Part shown: positions 11,721-23,170 of the stretch, in pieces | How positions within the stretch are numbered: the first letter of the stretch is position 1 | How the letters are laid out: each line of letters begins with the position of its first letter | Assembly: GCF_000004195.4 (NCBI RefSeq) | Contig: NC_030679.2 | Location: 31,051,712 to 31,115,711, forward strand | DNA: 64,000 nt | Source: Xenopus tropicalis | Lineage: Eukaryota; Chordata; Amphibia; Anura; Pipidae | Direction: 5' to 3' | Position numbers and translations under genes: made by a program | The notes under the pieces: generated by a model | The model's input: only the letters and a program-made list of their open reading frames with translations | Databases searched by the model: none | What the model was told of the DNA's origin: nothing

Positions 11721-12700
11721 GGGGCGGATTCATCAAAGTACCAATTCGAATCCCAAAATTTGGATTAGATGCAATAATTTGTGATGATCGGAAATGTCAC
11801 GAATATGCTTACGAAAAAATCGTATTAGTCACAATAATATCGTATTGGTGATCTAAAAGTCACAAAATTTTCGTACCTGAACGATCGGAAATGGCAGGAA
11901 AACCTTTCTGACTTTGATCCTTCAGTGCATGATTTTGGAACCCTCCCATAGGACTTAATGGCACTCTGCAGCTCCAACCTGGCCCAAGGAAAGTCTCCCA
12001 TAGGGCTCAATGGCACTCTGCAGCTCCAACCCGGCCCAAGGAAAGTCTCCCATAGGGCTCAATGGCACTCTGCAGCTCCAACCTGGCCCAAGGAAAGTCT
12101 CCCATAGGGCTCAATGGCACTCTGCAGCTCCAACCCGGCCCAAGGAAAGTCTCCCATAGGGCTCAATGGCACTCTGCAGCTCCAACCTGGCCCAAGGAAA
12201 GTCTCCCATAGGGCTCAATGGCACTCTGCAGCTCCAACCCGGCCCAAGGAAAGTCTCCCATAGGACTCAATGGCACTCTGCAGCTCCAACCCGGCCCAAG
12301 GAAAGTCTCCCATAGGACTCAATGGCACTCTGCAGCTCCAACCTGGCCCAAGGAAAGTCTCCCATAGGACTCAATGGCACTCTGCAGCTCCGACCTGGCC
12401 CAAGGAAAGTCTCCCATAGGGCTCAATGGCACTCTGCAGCTCCAACCCGGCCCAAGGAAAGCCTCCCATAGGGCTCAATGGCACTCTACAGCTCCGACCT
12501 GGCCCAAGGAAAGTCACGTTACCGAAGCTTTAATGAATCTGAAAACTTTGTACTTGTTGCGACAAATACGTTTTTGTCGCAAAGAATGAAAAAGTCACGC
12601 AAATTAACAAAAAAAGCAGAAAATACACACAGTTTTATAAATTAGAATAAACATGAATTTTTCGTATTCAGAATAAATTGTACTTTGATAAATGTGCCCC
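11721..12700. mobile_element. MITE carrying a 52-bp minisatellite, copy A (about 11 units)
   Basis: The arms GGGGCGGATTCATCAAAGTAC and GTACTTTGATAAATGTGCCCC are inverted repeats, flanked by AAT on each side. Between the arms lie about 11 tandem copies (about 11948-12520) of a 52-bp unit containing CACTCTGCAGCTCCAACC and GGAAAGTCTCCCATAGG. Units differ mainly at CC/CT in AACCYGG. Related elements: 15649-15977 and 23171-23507 with one unit, 16057-19226 and 19356-20590 with many. Short open frames across the array are artefacts. Confidence 0.85.
11948..12520 (+). repeat. 52-bp tandem array A, about 11 units
   Basis: The period was measured directly as 52 bp and eleven starts were counted. There are no spacers between units, so this is a minisatellite and not a CRISPR-like array. 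Confidence 0.95.
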
Positions 12701-13070
12701 AATGTATTGTAATCTAATTCTCTCCTCTCTGTTCCATACATGTTGAGGCCTGATTTAAGTTTAACCAGAAGAGGGCGCTCCGGCACTTGAATCTATCTGA
12801 AACAGTGTACATAGGCATGCTACAACAGATAGTCATATAGAGTGTATTTTGAACAGGGTCTGTGATCAGTACAAAAAGTGTTAGAAGTCCTGAAACTGGA
12901 GTTAATTAGAGGCATTTCCAATCATGTAAAAAAAATCAAGAGAGTTTTTTTTTTTTTATCTTTTTAGCTATAAATTTATTTCAAGAAAAAAAAGAAAGAT
13001 GGAAAGAGAAAGAAAGTGTTGGGTGGGGCAGTAGGGTTTGGGGTTTTGCCTGCCTGGGAGTTTGATAGTA

Positions 13071-13155
13071 CAGGTATGGGACCTGTTATCCAGAATTCTT
13101 GGGACCTGAGTTTTTCCAGATAAGGAATCTTTCCATAATTTGGATCTCCATGCCT
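13071..13155. mobile_element. Fragment of the GGTATGGGACC fold-back MITE
   Basis: Begins ACAGGTATGGGACCTGTTAT, the terminus seen in fuller copies at 22095-22291, 22837-23167 and 23702-24505. It lacks its other end and runs straight into a half T2-like MITE. Confidence 0.6.
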
Positions 13156-13400
13156 TAAAGGAACAATAACACCAAAAAATAAACTTTTTTTTTTAAAGTA
13201 AATGAAGGTCAAGGTAATGGCATATGGAGCTGTTTCAGACACTTTATGCGCTGAGTTTTAAAGTTGAGGTTTAGGTGCTCAAAATAGCTCCCCATAGGCC
13301 TACATTGCAATGGCCTGGCACGCACTTGTGCCAACACCTGTCAGGCAATAGCTGAATAAGCACCAATTCATTTCTGGTACAGTGTTTCTTTCCTTTACTG
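13156..13400. mobile_element. Left half of a T2-like MITE
   Basis: TTAAAGGAACAATAACACC matches the terminus of the full palindromic MITE at 54995-55400; the right half is missing. I see nothing recognisable in 13400-14190. Confidence 0.6.
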
Positions 13401-14193
13401 GTATATCAGTGGTAAGGTTTTCCATGTTTACTACCAAACTGCAAAGCTTTGCTAAAGTTTTGTGAAATTTTGGAAAATTGACTTATAACATACAGTTTAT
13501 AGCATGTCATTTTGGGTATTAAGATAAAATGAATGCCAGTTCGATGCCCAATAGGCAAAGGATTACCAACCTATCTGACGTGTAGAAAGCCCAAAATGTA
13601 ATGAATGCATAGGAATTGTGATGGCTGCTTCTCCATTTTTACCCAAAGAAACCATATATTTTTGAACAGTAGACATTATAATCCATAATAAATAAACGTG
13701 GATTTCTACTCCAAACTATCAGTTGTTTACAGAATGTACTAAGAAGGTATTAGGTTAAACATCCTGATATGCATAGGATTACACACATTCATGCTTGTTC
13801 TGGGCTTGGATAGGCACTGGCACCAGCTGACTCAATAGGTCCCGGCACGGAGACCTAACTAGGATGAACATGGCAAAGATGTTTTCAAATGCTCTCTTTA
13901 GCCCCCACCTCTTATCCCAAGGATGCAATGTACAATAAGATATATCTTTTTTAATGGGTTGTGGGAACTTACAGGCAGGGGTTTTAAAGAAGAAGTTACT
14001 TGCCCTTTAGTTACGGTTCCCTCTATAGAATTATCACTATAACAGTTAACTAATCAACTGTCAAAATTGATTATCAGAGAATCAAACTCTGTATATAGGA
14101 TAAAGCACAATGGATTGATACGTCAGTTTCCAAATAGGTCTTATAACCAAAACTGAGTTTACAACACTAACTAATACTACAACTATGCCGCTA

Positions 14194-14513
14194 AAGCTGG
14201 CCATACACATTAATATTTTTAAAAGATCTTTTCGTTATTGTAGGGCCAAGCTTATCCTGAAACGATTGTTGAAAAGTATGACTTGTCCATCAACGAAAAC
14301 GACCATTTCAAGCGATATCATCTACCTGTTTTATTGCCAACAACGAAAATTTTTAAACCTGCCTGATCAATTTTCTGACTGATGTTGGATGAAAGATCAC
14401 TAGATGTACGATCGTTTGGTGCCCACAAACTTTATGATAACTTGCTGGTTTTGTGGGATTGCGCTGAAATTGGTTGTAAAGGATGGAACAATTGGTACAT
14501 GTATAGCCAGCTT
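14194..14513. mobile_element. TA-flanked fold-back MITE (TGGCCATAC family)
   Basis: The ends AAGCTGGCCATACAC and TGTATAGCCAGCTT are inverted and flanked by TA (14192-14193 and 14514-14515), as expected for a Tc1/mariner-type MITE. Relatives are at 38604-38947 and 59258-59560. Confidence 0.7.
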
Positions 14514-14879
14514 TAGCCTTAAGAGCTATTAGACCTATATCTTGAAATATTTGGTTTATTGGGGATGCGCCTTCTTTCTTTGTAAAAGAGAATGCCTCCA
14601 AATCTAGCAGATGTTAGGGCCATAGTAGATGTGATATTTTTACTGCTGCTACTTATGGTGCTGCTACATGTCCCAGATCACTATCTGGTCGGTTGAATGG
14701 GAAGCATTCAGTCTGGCAATTTTCTGGACAAACGGAAAGTTGGAAATGTGTAGCAATTAGGGACATCCTGAGCTCCCCCACAATCAGCAGGAATCAGAAT
14801 GCATGGTTAAACATGACTAATGATTTGACCGTGTTTTATTCAGTCTGTCCACAAAAAGGGTCATTTTTCTTTGCAGCTA

Positions 14880-15325
14880 CTACCAATGTCAGACTGGGCT
14901 GCCAGGGTACCCGGTGGGCCCCGGCAGCCCAGATCCGATCCCCCCAGGGTGCTCCCGTCTGCCGTCTCCCTCCCCAAGGTGCCGCAGGTAAGTTTCTTTT
15001 AGGAGCACTTGAGGGGGGGTCAGAGGGTGTTTGGGGCCTCTACGGGGGGGCCATTGGGGGTGCAGGGGCCCCTTTGGCAGAAGCCATGGTGGTCCCTACA
15101 TCTTCTAGTCCGACCCTGCCTACTACATCATCAGGGGCAGATTTCTGTGCCCCACACCCAGAGGCTGGCACTATTTACTGCCCCACCCCCAGGATCACGC
15201 GCATACGCATCGTTTGACACCGGAGCCCAGGGGACGCACGCTGCTCTGCATGTAAGCAACTTCATGTGCAGCAGGGGGGCATGTTGCCCTGGGGGCCTTG
15301 CCACAAATCCGGCCCTGTGTATCAT
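14880..15325. repeat. GC-rich repeat fragment, probably a hAT-type element
   Basis: Contains 'cagactgggctgcc' near 14890 and 'aaatccggccctg' near 15305, resembling hAT-type ends, but I could not find a clean target duplication. The 174-codon frame at 14693-15217 lies over this repeat, starts outside it, and has a low-complexity Gly/Pro-rich translation, so I do not call it a gene. Confidence 0.4.
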
Positions 15326-15648
15326 TAAATAAAAATATATTAAAATTCAGCTCAAGAAGGATATCAGTATAAAAACACAGAATACGTGTTTATTTCTGTA
15401 AAAAAAACACCTCAAAGTTATAAAACTCGATTGCTAAAAAACAACTGGATTGCAGTGAAATCGCATTCTAACCTGTCACGTTTAAAATCTATCTTGAGAA
15501 CTCAAATTAAAAAATAGCTTGAATTTAGAAAAAAAACAAAAACAACTCCCATTGATTTTAATTTGATTTCATGTTCTCCAGTATATTGTGAATCGTGTGA
15601 ATTTGGGTTTTGGAAACTCAAATTTGCGATTTTTGCAGCAAACACTAA

Positions 15649-15977
15649 GGGGCACATTTACTAAACAATTTTGAGATAATTTCATATTTTTTCTAACTTT
15701 TTTTTAACTTATAGAACATTTCAGAATGTATGCAAAACGTTTGTTAAAATTCCACAACTTTTTCGGGGTTTTCGTTAAAAAACCACGAAAAAATCATACT
15801 TTCCACAAAGAATATGAACATTTCGGAATTCATTAACTCTTTGGTTAACTTTCCTCGGGACTATCTTATTGCCAGGTTTGATCTGTCGAGTACCATTAAG
15901 TCCTATGGAAGGCTCCTAATATTTACAATATCGTGTTTTAAGCTCAGAAAAAAATCGGATCTAAGTAAATGTGCCCC
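15649..15977. mobile_element. GGGGCAC MITE with a single 52-bp-like unit
   Basis: The ends GGGGCACATTTACT and AGTAAATGTGCCCC are inverted, with exact TAA duplications (15646-15648 and 15978-15980). In the middle, about 15845-15915, is one somewhat longer version of the 52-bp unit (ACTTTCCTCGGGA, CCAGGTTTGATCTG, GTACCATTAAGTCCTATGG) in the orientation of array B. It represents the unexpanded state of the element. Confidence 0.75.
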
Positions 15978-16239
15978 TAAAACTGTGGAAAGAACTCAAG
16001 TTCATGTTGATAAATCTACCCCGTACGGTATGTATTGGCGTTATATAAAACATTAAGGGGCACATTTAGTCCGAAAAGCTCCAAATGCCTTTTTTTTCGT
16101 AATGATCGGTATTTTGCGATTTTTTCGGAAATTGTTGCGACTTTTTCGTAGCGTTACGACTTGCGCGAATTGTCGCGACTTTTTCGTAGCCGTCGCGCCG
16201 AGTACGAAAGTTTCGGATTCATTCAAGCTTCAGTATCGT

Positions 16240-17320
16240 GACTTTCCTTGGGCCAGGTTGGAGCTGCAGAGTGCCATTGAGCCCTATGGGAGACTTTCCT
16301 TGGGCCAGGTTGGAGCTGCAGAGTGCAATTGAGCCCTATGGGAGACTTTCCTTGGGCCAGGTTGGAGCTGCAGAGTGCCATTGATTCCTATGGGAGACTT
16401 TCCTTGGGCCAGGTTGGAGCTGCAGAGTGCAATTGAGACCTATGGGAGACTTTCCTTGGGCCAGGTTGGAGCTGCAGAGTGCCATTGAGTCCTATGGGAG
16501 ACTTTCCTTGGGCCAGGTTGGAGCTGCAGAGTGCCATTGAGCCCTATGGGAGACTTTCCTTGGGCCAGGTTGGAGCTGCAGAGTGCAATTGAGACCTATG
16601 GGAGACTTTCCTTGGGCCAGGTTGGAGCTGCAGAGTGCCATTGAGTCCTATGGGAGACTTTCCTTGGGCCAGGTTGGAGCTGCAGAGTGCCATTGAGTCC
16701 TATGGGAGACTTTCCTTGGGCCAGGTTGGAGCTGCAGAGTGCCATTGAGCCCTATGGGAGACTTTCCTTGGGCCGGGTTGGAGGTGCAGAGTGCCATTGA
16801 GCCCTATGGGAGACTTTCCTTGGGCCAGGTTGGAGCTGCAGAGTGCCATTGAGCCCTATGGGAGACTTTCCTTGGGCCGGGTTGGAGCTGCAGAGTGCCA
16901 TTGAGCCCTATGGGAGACTTTCCTTGGGCCAGGTTGGAGCTGCAGAGTGCCATTGAGCCCTATGGGAGACTTTCCTTGGGCCAGGTTGGAGCTGCAGAGT
17001 GCCATTGAGCCCTATGGGAGACTTTCCTTGGGCCAGGTTGGAGCTGCAGAGTGCCATTGAGCCCTATGGGAGACTTTCCTTGGGCCAGGTTGGAGCTGCA
17101 GAGTGCCATTGAGCCCTATGGGAGACTTTCCTTGGGCCGGGTTGGAGCTGCAGAGTGAAATTGAGCCCTATGGGAGACTTTCCTTGGGCCGGGTTGGAGC
17201 TGCAGAGTGCCATTGAGCCCTATGGGAGACTTTCCTTGGGCCAGGTTGGAGCTGCAGAGTGACATTGAGCCCTATGGGAGACTTTCCTTGGGCCAGGTTG
17301 GAGCTGCAGAGTGCCATTGC
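16240..17320 (-). repeat. 52-bp tandem array B, left part (about 21 units)
   Basis: The unit is the reverse complement of that in arrays A and C, with the same 52-bp period. Variation between units is mostly single substitutions (AG/GG in GGCCRGGTTGG, CC/CA in AGTGMCATTG). Confidence 0.95.
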
Positions 17321-18617
17321 ATACCTCCCAACATTTGAAAATCAGAAGGAGAGATAAAAAAATTTTTAGGTCATGCCCACTTTATGGCCACGCCCCCCCC
17401 CAAACAGGCCCATTTTACAAAACCACACCTGAAAAGCATAACATACACAAAGTGCACCAGAAGACAGACACGGTGGCCCCAGTCATTTTATGACATATTG
17501 TGGCCCTAAGGATTTCATTATGCACTGTGGCACCTGTATTTAATGACAGACTCATGACTGACATTGGTAGCCGGGTGTTATGTTTTGCATTGGCGCTAGA
17601 GCAGGGACCCCCTAAAACATTGCTGGTCCTCCCCCAGTGTCCCCCTACTATGGGCTGCTCCCCACTGCAGCATCCACCCAACATTCTCCAGCTCCCCCCA
17701 GCGTCCTCCCCAACATCCTTCAGCTCCCCCCAACATCCTTCAGCCCCCCCAACATCCTTCAGCTCCCCCCAACATCCTTCAGCCCCCCCAACATCCTTCA
17801 GTTCCCCCCAACATCCTTCAGCTCCCCCAACATCCTTCAGTTCCCCCAACATCCTTCAGCTTCCCCAACATCCTTCAGCTCCCCCAACATCCTCCCCAAC
17901 ATCCTTCAGTTTCCCCCAACATCCTTCAGCTCCCCCAACATCCTTCAGTTCCCCCCAACATCCTTCAGTTCCCCCCAACATCCTTCAGCTTCCCCAACAT
18001 CCTTCAGCTCCCCCAACATCCTTCAGCTCCCCCAACATCCTTCAGCTTCCCCAACATCCTTCAGCTCCCCCAACATCCTCCCCAACATCCTTCAGTTTCC
18101 CCCAACATCCTTCAGTTCCCCCCAACATCCTCCCCAACATCCTTCAGTTTTCCCCAACATCCTTTGGTTCCCCCCAACATCCTTCAGCTCCCCCAACATC
18201 CTCCCCAACATCCTTCAGCTCCCCCAACATCCTCCCCAACATCCTTCAGTTCCCCCCAACATCCTCCAGCTCCCCCCAACATCCTCCCCAACATCCTCCA
18301 GCTGCCCCTTACCTTCCTCCAGTGTCCTCCCCAGCGTCCCCCTGCTCCTACCACCACCAGCTTCCTCGGCTGCGCCCCAGGGCTCTTCTTCTCATCCTCA
18401 TGACGTCACACGCACGTCTCCCCTTAGCGCCGCAGCTTCTGCACTGTGAATGGCTTTTTGTTAAAACTGAAGCGAGCGGCGCTAAGGGGAGACGTGCGTG
18501 TGAAGTCACGGGAGCGGAGACCTTTAAAAGCGGGACAGATCCGCGCCTATCCGGGACAGCGGGACAGGGTGGCAAAATCGGGACTGTCCCGCGTAAAGCG
18601 GGACAGTTGGGAGGTAT
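17321..18617. mobile_element. Non-autonomous hAT-type element carrying a GC-rich minisatellite
   Basis: It starts ATACCTCCCAAC and ends GTTGGGAGGTAT, flanked by an exact 8-bp duplication GCCATTGC (17313-17320 and 18618-18625), the mark of hAT transposition. From about 17680 to 18310 it holds 15-20 bp repeats of the type CCCCCAACATCCTTCAGCTC. At 18398-18520 a palindrome pairs a TGACGTCACACGCACG block with its inverse. The 396- and 270-codon frames here are repeat translations (P/S/T/F-rich) and not genes. Confidence 0.85.
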
Positions 18618-18621
18618 GCCA

Positions 18622-19018
18622 TTGCAGAGTGCCATTGAGCCCTATGGGAGACTTTCCTTGGGCCGGGTTGGAGCTGCAGAGTGCCATTGAGCCCTATGGG
18701 AGACTTTCCTTGGGCCAGGTTGGAGCTGCAGAGTGCCATTGAGCCCTATGGGAGACTTTCCTTGGGCCAGGTTGGAGCTGCAGAGTGCCATTGAGTCCTA
18801 TGGGAGACTTTCCTTGGGCCGGGTTGGAGCTGCAGAGTGCCATTGAGCCCTATGGGAGACTTTCCTTGGGCCAGGTTGGAGCTGCAGAGTGCCATTGAGC
18901 CCTATGGGAGACTTTCCTTGGGCCGGGTTGGAGCTGCAGAGTGCCATTGAGCCCTATGGGAGACTTTCCTTGGGCCGGGTTGGAGCTGCAGAGTGCCATT
19001 GAGCCCTATGGGAGACTT
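18622..19018 (-). repeat. 52-bp tandem array B, right part (about 7.6 units)
   Basis: Continues the left part in the same orientation directly after the hAT element. Confidence 0.95.
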
Positions 19019-19355
19019 CCAAAATCATGCAAAATCTGAAAGTTTTGCCCGCTGTTTACAAGCGCTCAATACGAAAAAGTCGCGACAATATACGAGCAAA
19101 TCGTAATGGCTACGAAAAAGTCATAACAACGTCGAAAAAAAAGCAAAAAATACGAAAAAGTCGCAAAATGTTTGTTTCCAATCTGAATTATTCGGATTCG
19201 GGTTCATGGATTAGTAAATGTGCCCCTATGTATAGTACATAGAAACAGGATACCTGCTTTTAACACTTATGATCATCATTATTTTGTATTTTATTTGTAT
19301 TTACTGTCGGGAATTTTCAACAGTTTGTGCGCATATATCCTAGGGCACACTTTTA

Positions 19356-20590
19356 GGGGCACATTCATCAAAGTACGAGTTCAAATCCTGAAATGGGTAA
19401 AATTCAGATTACATACGATAATTTCTGATGATCGCAAATATCACAAAATTGCTTCCGAAAAAATTGTATTAGTCACGATAATATTGTATTGGCGATCCGA
19501 AAGTCACAAAATTTTCGTACCAAACGATTGTAAACGGCGGGAAAACCTTTCTGACTTTGAACTTTCAGTGCATGATTTTGGAAGCCTTCCATAGGACTCA
19601 ATGGCACTCTGCAGCTCCAACCCGGCCCAAGAAAAGCCTCCCATAGGGCTCAATGGCACTCTGCAGCTCCAACCTGGCCCAAGGAAAGTCTCCCATAGGG
19701 CTCAATGGCACTCTGCAGCTCCAACCCGGCCCAAGGAAAGTCTCCCATAGGGCTCAATGGCACTCTGTAGCTCCAACCCGGCCCAAGGAAAGTCTCCCAT
19801 AGGGCTCAATGGCACTCTGCAGCTCCCACCCGGCCCAAGGAAAGTCTCCCATAGGGCTCAATGGCACTCTGCAGCTCCAACCTGGCCCAAGGAAAGTCTC
19901 CCATAGGGCTCAATGGCACTCTGCAGCTCCAACCCGGCCCAAGGAAAGTCTCCCATAGGGCTCAATGGCACTCTGCAGCTCCAACCCGGCCCAAGGAAAG
20001 TCTCCCATAGGGCTCAATGGCACTCTGCAGCTCCAACCTGGCCCAAGGAAAGCCTCCCATAGGACTCAATGGCACTCTGCAGCTCCAACCCGGCCCAAGG
20101 AAAGTCTCCCATAGGGCTCAATGGCACTCTGCAGCTCCAACCCGGCCCAAGGAAAGTCTCCCATAGGGCTCAATGGCACTCTGCAGCTCCAACCCGGCCC
20201 AAGGAAAGCCTCCCATAGGACTCAATGGCACTCTGCAGCTCCAACCTGGCCCAAGGAAAGCCTCCCATAGGGCTCAATGGCACTCTGTAGCTCCAACCCG
20301 GCCCAAGGAAAGCCTCCCATAGGGCTCAATGGCACTCTGCAGCTCCAACCCGGCCCAAGGAAAGTCTCCCATAGGTCTCAATGGCACTCTGCTGCTCCAA
20401 CCTGGCGCAAGGAAATTCCAAAGCTTGATTGAATCCCAAACTTTTGCACTTGGCAGGACAATACGATTTTGTCCCACAGTATGCAAAAAGTTGCGCGAAT
20501 TAGCAAAAAAATCAGCGAAAATATGCAAGGTATGAAAACTCGAAAATGTAGAAAAAATAAGATTTTTTTGTATTCGGAGTGCAAAACCAT
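19356..20590. mobile_element. MITE carrying a 52-bp minisatellite, copy C (about 16 units)
   Basis: The left arm GGGGCACATTCATCAAAGTAC matches copy A. The array runs from about 19590 to 20413. The right arm is recognisable to about 20580 but lacks the terminal GTGCCCC, so this end is truncated or diverged. Its array orientation matches A and is opposite to B. Confidence 0.8.
19590..20413 (+). repeat. 52-bp tandem array C, about 16 units
   Basis: Same 52-bp unit as arrays A and B, with no spacers. Confidence 0.95.
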
Positions 20591-20835
20591 TGCATTGTGG
20601 GGAAAAACATGGCAATTGCCTCCGAAAGTGCACTTTGCTCAGTGCATCCAGGTAAGAGAATTCGCCTATATATATATATTTTTTTTTCAAGACAACGTAA
20701 GATTTCTAAATCTGGCTGAATGTGATTTCACTTCCTAATAAGATATTACCGTAACATGTAAAAGATGAAAAAAAAATCATCAGCAAGGCAAAAATTCTCT
20801 AGCATTATGTTTACCCTAGAAAACCATATATTTTT

Positions 20836-20902
20836 GGAAAGCCAAGGGAAAGTGGTTAAGCAACAGCAACGGTGCCGCCTAACCACTTCCTCTTGGCTTT
20901 CC
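20836..20902. repeat. Short stem-loop, 23-bp arms
   Basis: The left arm (20836-20858, starting GGAAAGCCAAG) pairs with the right arm (20880-20902, ending CTTGGCTTTCC) with two mismatches and a 21-base loop. The size is like a microRNA precursor, but nothing else supports an RNA gene. Confidence 0.6.
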
Positions 20903-21337
20903 AAAGATAAAAAATAGAAAGGCCTTTTTTCTCCTTACATTTAAACCATACAGCTTCCAGCAGCAACAGCAGCCTAAAGGAAAGGCTATAAGGCAGGGTT
21001 ACCCGAATAATACAGTAAACTGTGCTCTTAAGAGAGACCAACACAGTAACCGTAACCTCTGCTTGAACAACAGGATCATCTAGGAACAGGGAGACCAAAG
21101 AAGGATTCATTTTTTAATACATAAGTAAAGATAATATCATGTAACTTTGCAATGCATTGTGGGTTATGTACTGTAGTGCCTGTATGCTGTCTGTAAGCTG
21201 TGAAGAAGTTTATTTAATACCCAGCATGGCCTTATACCCAAGGGAACCTATAGGGAGGGACTGCCTGAAATGCTGCTGGGAGCTGTATGCTTTAAATATA
21301 AGGAGAAAAACCGATTTTGTTTTTTGAAAAAAGAGAC

Positions 21338-21410
21338 GGATAATAAAGAGAAAGATGTTAAGTAGAAAGACGTTAAGTAGCAGTACTTAACGTCTTTCTC
21401 TTTATTATCC
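21338..21410. repeat. Stem-loop, 27-bp arms with an internal duplication
   Basis: The arms 21338-21364 and 21384-21410 pair with one mismatch. A 15-base block GAAAGAYGTTAAGTA is present twice on the left side, so the hairpin can pair in two registers. I see no transposon ends. Confidence 0.65.
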
Positions 21411-21423
21411 AACTGCCCAAAGA

Positions 21424-21620
21424 ATATTTGTGTGCAGGGCTGGAGAGTGAGGGAAGTCTTTTATCTCTATCCTTCCAGCTCTTTTTCCCATACAGAAGTA
21501 GGGAATGACCATGCAAATGGCTATATAGTTAGAAGCAAGAGAGCACACTGATACCTGGGCGCAGCGGGAGTTTTCCTGGTATCCTGGCGGGCCAGTCCCA
21601 CACTGGTTCGTCACTGTGAG
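21424..21620. mobile_element. Truncated copy of the CAGTGTCGGAC hAT-type element
   Basis: Shares the block GGGAGTTTTCCTGGTATCCT and 'gggaatgaccatg' with the complete element at 23730-24196, but both termini are missing or degraded. Confidence 0.5.
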
Positions 21621-22094
21621 GGCAGTGAGATTGTGGAATGCCCTGCCAGGTGATGTGATGGCAGATTCTATTATTGCCTTTGAGAGGGGCAAGCATAATA
21701 TCTAAGGTTACAGTGACCAATATAGTCACAAGCATGTTAGAGCCATCCCAGTTGGGCAGTTTCTTTGTTTTACCTTTGAGATACAACAACCATGCTGGTG
21801 ATCTTATGTCAGCTCATTTGTGCGTTATACCCACGGAGTGTTAGTGATACGGTCCATCAGAGGGCACTGAGTGAGACATGTTGTTGCCCAAGAACAATAG
21901 ATTAAGAAGTACAAGACCAGGTGCTTTAGTGAATAAATATAACTTGCTTTTCTACAGAATAAAGTGAGGAATTCATTTAAAATTTCTGCCCAATTTACAT
22001 GGTAATGCCAAGTTGAAAGATATTCTGGATGGTATTGATATCAATTGTAAAACACGTAGAGCTCACAGGTTGGGGAACATTCTGTCTCCAAATA

Positions 22095-22291
22095 CAGGTA
22101 TGGGACCTGTTATCCAGAATGCTTGGGACCTGGGGTTTTCTGAATAAGGGGTCTTTCCTTAACTTAGATCTCCATACCTTTCTTCTACTAAAAAATCATT
22201 TAAACATTATTGGAGTCTATGAAAGATGGCCTTTCCATAATTCTGAACTTTCTGGATAATAGGTTTCAGAATAACGGATCCCATACCTGTA
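22095..22291. mobile_element. GGTATGGGACC fold-back MITE
   Basis: The ends ACAGGTATGGGACCTGTTAT and GGATCCCATACCTGT are inverted. The interior contains paired 'ttatccagaa' and 'ttctggataat' blocks. It is a deleted copy of the family seen complete at 22837-23167. Confidence 0.7.
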
Positions 22292-22449
22292 TGTGCATTA
22301 CAGATAGGAATAGAAGATTTAATGTTGATAACACTTGGCTTCATATTTGAGATATGCTTAATTGTGATGCCAGACAAAGCAACTGCTGCCATGTTATTAG
22401 TCAACTAAACCCTCCAAAATGCCTTTCTACTGGCAACAATAGGAGTCAC

Positions 22450-22740
22450 CATTGGAAAGGCCTACACAACACTTTGGATTTCCTCCTGCAGGCAACTTCA
22501 TGATGAAAGACATAGCGATGCATAGGCCTTTTCACCGGAGACTCCAATTGTTGCCCGTGGAAAGGCATTTTGGAGTGGTTATCATAGGGGAGATCTATCA
22601 TAGGGGACTAACTCACTCCATGGGGCATCAGCCTATAAGAGACACTAGAACATGTAAAAGTAACCACAATATTCCGGAATTATTTGATGCCTGGCATAGG
22701 GTACAATTATTTAAGAAAAGATGCCATTTTTAGCCTGATA
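22450..22740. repeat. Unresolved repeat-like stretch
   Basis: Contains 'tttcctcctgcaggcaactt', found again at about 59885, so part of it is a dispersed repeat. The 93-codon frame here has no recognisable domain. Confidence 0.35.
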
Positions 22741-22836
22741 GCTATAAGCCTGTTAGTTTGACATCAGTGGTACGAAAGCTTTTAGAAAGGGTAATGATAA
22801 TAATAAAGATACTTGAATACATTGCAAATCACAATA

Positions 22837-23167
22837 CAGGTATTGGACCCCTTATTGGGAAACCCATTATCGAGAAAGTTCCGAATTACGGAAAGGCCAT
22901 CTCCCATAGACTCCATTTTAGTCAATTAATTTACATTTTTAAAAATGATTTCCTTTTTCTCTGTAATAATAAAACAGTACCTTGTACTTGATCCCAACTA
23001 AGATATAATTAATCCTCATTGGAGCCAAAACAATCCTATTGGGTTTAATTACTATTTAAATAATTTAATTAGCAGACTTAATGTAGGAGATCTAAATTAC
23101 GGAAAGACCCCTTATCCAGAAAACCCCAGGTCCCAAGCATTCTGGATAACTGGTCCCATACCTGTAC
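22837..23167. mobile_element. GGTATGGGACC fold-back MITE, near complete
   Basis: The left end ACAGGTATTGGACCCCTTAT and the right end ACTGGTCCCATACCTGT are inverted. It lies directly before the MITE at 23171. Confidence 0.7.
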
Positions 23168-23170
23168 TAT

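Larger units (their letters stand above)
16057..19226. mobile_element. MITE carrying a 52-bp minisatellite, copy B (about 28 units, split by a hAT element)
   Basis: The outer arms GGGGCACATTTAGTCC and ATTAGTAAATGTGCCCC bound the element. About 21 units fill 16240-17320 and about 7.6 more fill 18622-19018, all in the same orientation. A 1297-bp hAT-type insertion separates them. The arms contain CG-rich 'ttttcgtagc'-like stretches shared with copies A and C. Confidence 0.85.

Noticed and set aside
14693..15217. 174-codon open frame
   Set aside because: It crosses a repeat boundary, is low-complexity in its second half, and has no recognisable domain or splice signals.
17500..18690. 396-codon and 270-codon open frames
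   Set aside because: They translate the CCCAACATCCTTCAG minisatellite into P/S/F/Q repeats, overlap in two frames, cross the end of the hAT element and have no promoter or splice context. Length comes from a repeat period that avoids stops.
11948..20413. Regular 52-bp repeats considered as a CRISPR-like array
   Set aside because: The repeats are head to tail with no unique spacers, and the DNA is clearly vertebrate.
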